From the NCBI GenBank assembly GCA_039936235.1, contig JBDTIS010000231.1:5887-69886 (forward strand): DNA of 64,000 nucleotides. The letters are read 5' to 3'. The DNA is from CAHJXF01 sp039936235. GTDB lineage: Bacteria; Pseudomonadota; Gammaproteobacteria; Burkholderiales; Burkholderiaceae_D. Position 1 is the first letter of the stretch; each line of letters opens with the position of its first letter. The notes under the pieces are model-generated. The model searched no databases, had not been told where the DNA came from, and saw only the letters and a program-made list of their open reading frames with translations. The position numbers and the translations under genes were made by a program. Below are positions 61,584 through 64,000 of this stretch, piece by piece.

Positions 61584-64000
61584 ATGTTCCAGGACGCAGC
61601 CGCGGTCGCGGACCGGCTCGCGCTGCCGCCGCGCGACGGACACTTCGACGAGCTGCGCGGACGCGACGGCAACCTGCGCGAATCGTGGCGTCGCTTCTTC
61701 GAACTGCTCGGCACCGACGGCCTCGCCGACCTGGACCGACGGCTCGCCGTCGTCGCACGACAGGTGCACGAGAACGGCATGACCTACACGGTCTACGCCG
61801 ACGAGGGTCCGCCGCGGCCGTGGTCGCTGGACCTGTTGCCGTTCGTCGTCGAGGACGCCGAGTGGCGCGAGATCGAGGCCGGTATCGAACAACGCGCGTC
61901 GCTCCTGGAAGAGATTGCCTGCGACGCCTACGGACCGCAGAGACTGATTACCGAAGGCTTCCTGCCGGCGGCACTCGTGCAAGGACATCCGGGCTATCTG
62001 CGCGAGATGCACGGCGTCGACGTGCCCGGCGACGTGCGGCTGCACATCGTCGCGTTCGATCTCGGCCGCGGCCCGGACGGCCGCTGGAGCGTGGTCTCGC
62101 AGCGCGCGCAGGCGCCTTCGGGCCTCGGCTATGCACTCGAGAATCGGCTGACGATCTCGCGGCTCTTTCCCGAGGCGTTCAGCGACCTGCAAGTCCAGCA
62201 TCTGGCAGCGAGCTACCGGCGTCTCGTCGACATGCTCGAGACGCTCGTGCTGCGCGAAGGCGAAACGATGTTCGACCAGCCGGCGCCGCGCGACGTGACC
62301 GAGAGCAGCGCACAGCGGATGCGGTTCGACTTCGACCAGGACAACCGGTCGCCGCGCATCGTGCTGCTGACGCCGGGTCCTTACAACGAGACCTATTTCG
62401 AGCACGCGTACCTCGCGCGTTACCTCGGGCTGCCGCTGGTCGAAGGGTCGGATCTGACCGTGCGCGACGAACGCGTCTACCTGAAGACGCTGCACGGGCT
62501 AGAGCGCGTGCACGGGATCCTGCGCCGACTCGACGACGACTTCTGCGACCCGGTCGAGCTGCGTTCCGATTCGACCATCGGCGTGCCCGGCCTGAGCCAG
62601 GCGATTCGTGGGCGCCACGTCCTGGTCGCGAACGCGCTCGGCTGCGGCTTCCTCGAGTCGCCGGCGCTGAACGGGTTTCTCCCGGGCATCGTGCGGCGGT
62701 TGCGCGACCAAGATCTGCTGCTGCCGTCGCTGTCGTCGTGGTGGTGCGGCGAAGCCGCCGCGCGCGAACAGGTCACACTCGATCTGACGCAGCGAGTGGT
62801 CAAGCCGACCTATCCGGCGAGCACCGGACGGCCCGCGTTCGAGCCGCTGATCGGCGGGGTCGCGACACCGTCGCAGCGCGAGACCTGGAAGAAGCGCATC
62901 GATGGTGATCCGGACGCCTACACGGTGCAGAGTCACCTGCCGTTGTCGCAGGCGCCGACGTGGACCGGCGGCCGGATCGTGCCGCGCGCCGCGATGCTGC
63001 GCGTCTTCGCGATCGCCGAAGCGCCGCTCGAGGACGGGACGAAGCGCTGGCACGTGTTTCCAGGCGCGCTGGCGCGGATCGCGAATCGCGACCGGCAGAT
63101 CGTTTCGATGCAACGCGGTGGGTCGAGCCTCGATACGTGGGTCCGCACGCAGGGACCGATCAACGAATTCTCGATGCTGCCGGCCAAGCTCGAGCCCGAG
63201 GAGCTGGTCGCCGCACGCACGACACGCGCCAGGCCGGTGTCGAGCCGCGCAGCCGAAAATCTGTTCTGGATGGGTCGTTATACCGAGCGGGCCGAATACG
63301 GCGTGCGACTGACGCGGCTCGTGCTCAACCGGCTGCCGGCCGACGACAGCCTGCCGCCGTCGTTCTTCGCGGCGGTGCGCGAGCTGTGCATCACGGCCGG
63401 CCTCGTCGTACGCGCGGTGCCGTCGCCGCGGATGGCGCCGCGGATCTTCGAGCGCGCGCTGATCGCAGGACTGCCGGGTGGCGAAGACCACTACGGCGTC
63501 GGTTTCGCCTTGCACGCGCTGACGCGCGCCGCGGGACAGATCCGCGACCGGCTGTCTGCCGAACATTGGCGGCTCGTCTCGTCGACCGTCGAGGACTACA
63601 GCGCGCGGCTCGGCTCGTTGAGGACCGACGAGAAGGTCACCGGGGCGATGGCGCGCGAGGCGCTCGAGCACGTCGCCACGCAGCTGTACGCGATCACCGG
63701 CGCGCAGACCGACCGCATGACGCGCGACGATGGCTGGCGTCTGCTGACGATCGGCCGGCAGATCGAGCGACTGCTCGCGATGTCGAACGCGCTGACCGTG
63801 ATGCTCGAGCGCGACGTGCTGCAGAGCGAACGCGCGTTCACGCTGGTGCTCGGGCTATTCGACAGCACCATCACCTACCGATCGCTGTACCAGCGGCGCC
63901 AGGAGCTCGCGGCGCTGCTCGACCTGCTGGTTCTGGACGACGAGAATCCGCGCGCGCTGGCCACGATGATCGCGGTGCTGCGCGTCGAGGTCGCGCGGTT
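61584..64000 (+). CDS. Circularly permuted ATP-grasp (type 2) fused to alpha-E domain, truncated by window edge
   Basis: At least 805 residues; the frame is open at the right edge. Residues about 1-490 are a circularly permuted ATP-grasp domain: GHFDELRGRDG, YADEGPPRPWSLDLLP, GYALENRLTISRLFPEAF, LLTPGPYNETYFEHAYLARYLGLPLVEGSDL and VVKPTYPASTGRPAFEP. From about 550 an alpha-E domain follows (SRAAENLFWMGRYTERAEYGVRLTRL). This single protein therefore repeats the two activities encoded separately at 55137 and 56920. The start is uncertain: ATG 61584 is used, and GTG 61557 or TTG 61518 are in frame. It begins 83 bases after the transglutaminase stop. Confidence 0.9.
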   Translation, partial: MFQDAAAVADRLALPPRDGHFDELRGRDGNLRESWRRFFELLGTDGLADLDRRLAVVARQVHENGMTYTVYADEGPPRPWSLDLLPFVVEDAEWREIEAGIEQRASLLEEIACDAYGPQRLITEGFLPAALVQGHPGYLREMHGVDVPGDVRLHIVAFDLGRGPDGRWSVVSQRAQAPSGLGYALENRLTISRLFPEAFSDLQVQHLAASYRRLVDMLETLVLREGETMFDQPAPRDVTESSAQRMRFDFDQDNRSPRIVLLTPGPYNETYFEHAYLARYLGLPLVEGSDLTVRDERVYLKTLHGLERVHGILRRLDDDFCDPVELRSDSTIGVPGLSQAIRGRHVLVANALGCGFLESPALNGFLPGIVRRLRDQDLLLPSLSSWWCGEAAAREQVTLDLTQRVVKPTYPASTGRPAFEPLIGGVATPSQRETWKKRIDGDPDAYTVQSHLPLSQAPTWTGGRIVPRAAMLRVFAIAEAPLEDGTKRWHVFPGALARIANRDRQIVSMQRGGSSLDTWVRTQGPINEFSMLPAKLEPEELVAARTTRARPVSSRAAENLFWMGRYTERAEYGVRLTRLVLNRLPADDSLPPSFFAAVRELCITAGLVVRAVPSPRMAPRIFERALIAGLPGGEDHYGVGFALHALTRAAGQIRDRLSAEHWRLVSSTVEDYSARLGSLRTDEKVTGAMAREALEHVATQLYAITGAQTDRMTRDDGWRLLTIGRQIERLLAMSNALTVMLERDVLQSERAFTLVLGLFDSTITYRSLYQRRQELAALLDLLVLDDENPRALATMIAVLRVEVAR

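Noticed and set aside
1..64000. tRNA, rRNA, insertion sequences, prophage genes
   Set aside because: None was recognised on reading both strands; short tRNAs could be missed without a covariance search.

Overview
The window is a GC-rich stretch of a betaproteobacterial chromosome, most likely Burkholderiales. Evidence is the strong GC bias at third codon positions, the fimT-pilVWXY1E-nrdR-glyA arrangement, RibBA with a degenerate second domain, and Burkholderiales-like housekeeping proteins. No rRNA, tRNA, transposase, phage gene or CRISPR array was seen. Genes are dense and run in both directions.

Layout. 1-4.6 kb: TPM-domain protein and LemA, a DMT permease, pyrF and transaldolase. 4.7-8.5 kb: an ECF sigma factor, a Tat-exported ferritin-like protein and two c-type cytochromes. 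8.6-13.8 kb: a haloacetate/fluoroacetate dehalogenase coupled to pncC, pgpA, thiL, nusB, ribH and ribBA. 13.9-17.5 kb: a fumarase/aspartase-superfamily lyase, a DUF72 protein and an MFS transporter. 17.9-26.5 kb: the pbpC and alpha-2-macroglobulin envelope pair. 26.8-28.8 kb: a deletion-damaged pcaF thiolase next to an intact pcaDC (pcaL) fusion. 29.4-31.4 kb: ribE and ribD. 31.5-39.8 kb: type IV pilus minor pilins with PilY1. 39.9-44.4 kb: nrdR, glyA behind a ZTP (pfl) riboswitch, and asnB. 44.5-52.6 kb: a translationally coupled heavy-metal RND efflux operon with its two-component system and an orphan lipoprotein. 52.6-54.7 kb: cytidine deaminase, an internally deleted nupC and deoA. 54.9-64 kb: an amidoligase cluster of two circularly permuted ATP-grasp enzymes, two alpha-E domains and a transglutaminase fused to DUF2126. 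The last gene runs off the right edge.

Three threads link these regions. First, a family of small palindromic-ended repeats sits in the intergenic gaps at about 2.3-2.6, 17.6-17.9, 30.1-30.2 and 56.6-56.9 kb. In two places a type-1 and a type-2 unit follow each other in the same order and orientation, giving a composite of about 213 bp. Second, two catabolic or salvage genes (pcaF, nupC) are remnants from which large internal pieces are missing while both ends survive. Third, the amidoligase cluster at the right end is the most promising little-characterised system: its enzymes suggest synthesis or ligation of a peptide-like product whose identity is unknown.

Functions come from reading motifs and family resemblance in the translated sequence. 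No database search was run.
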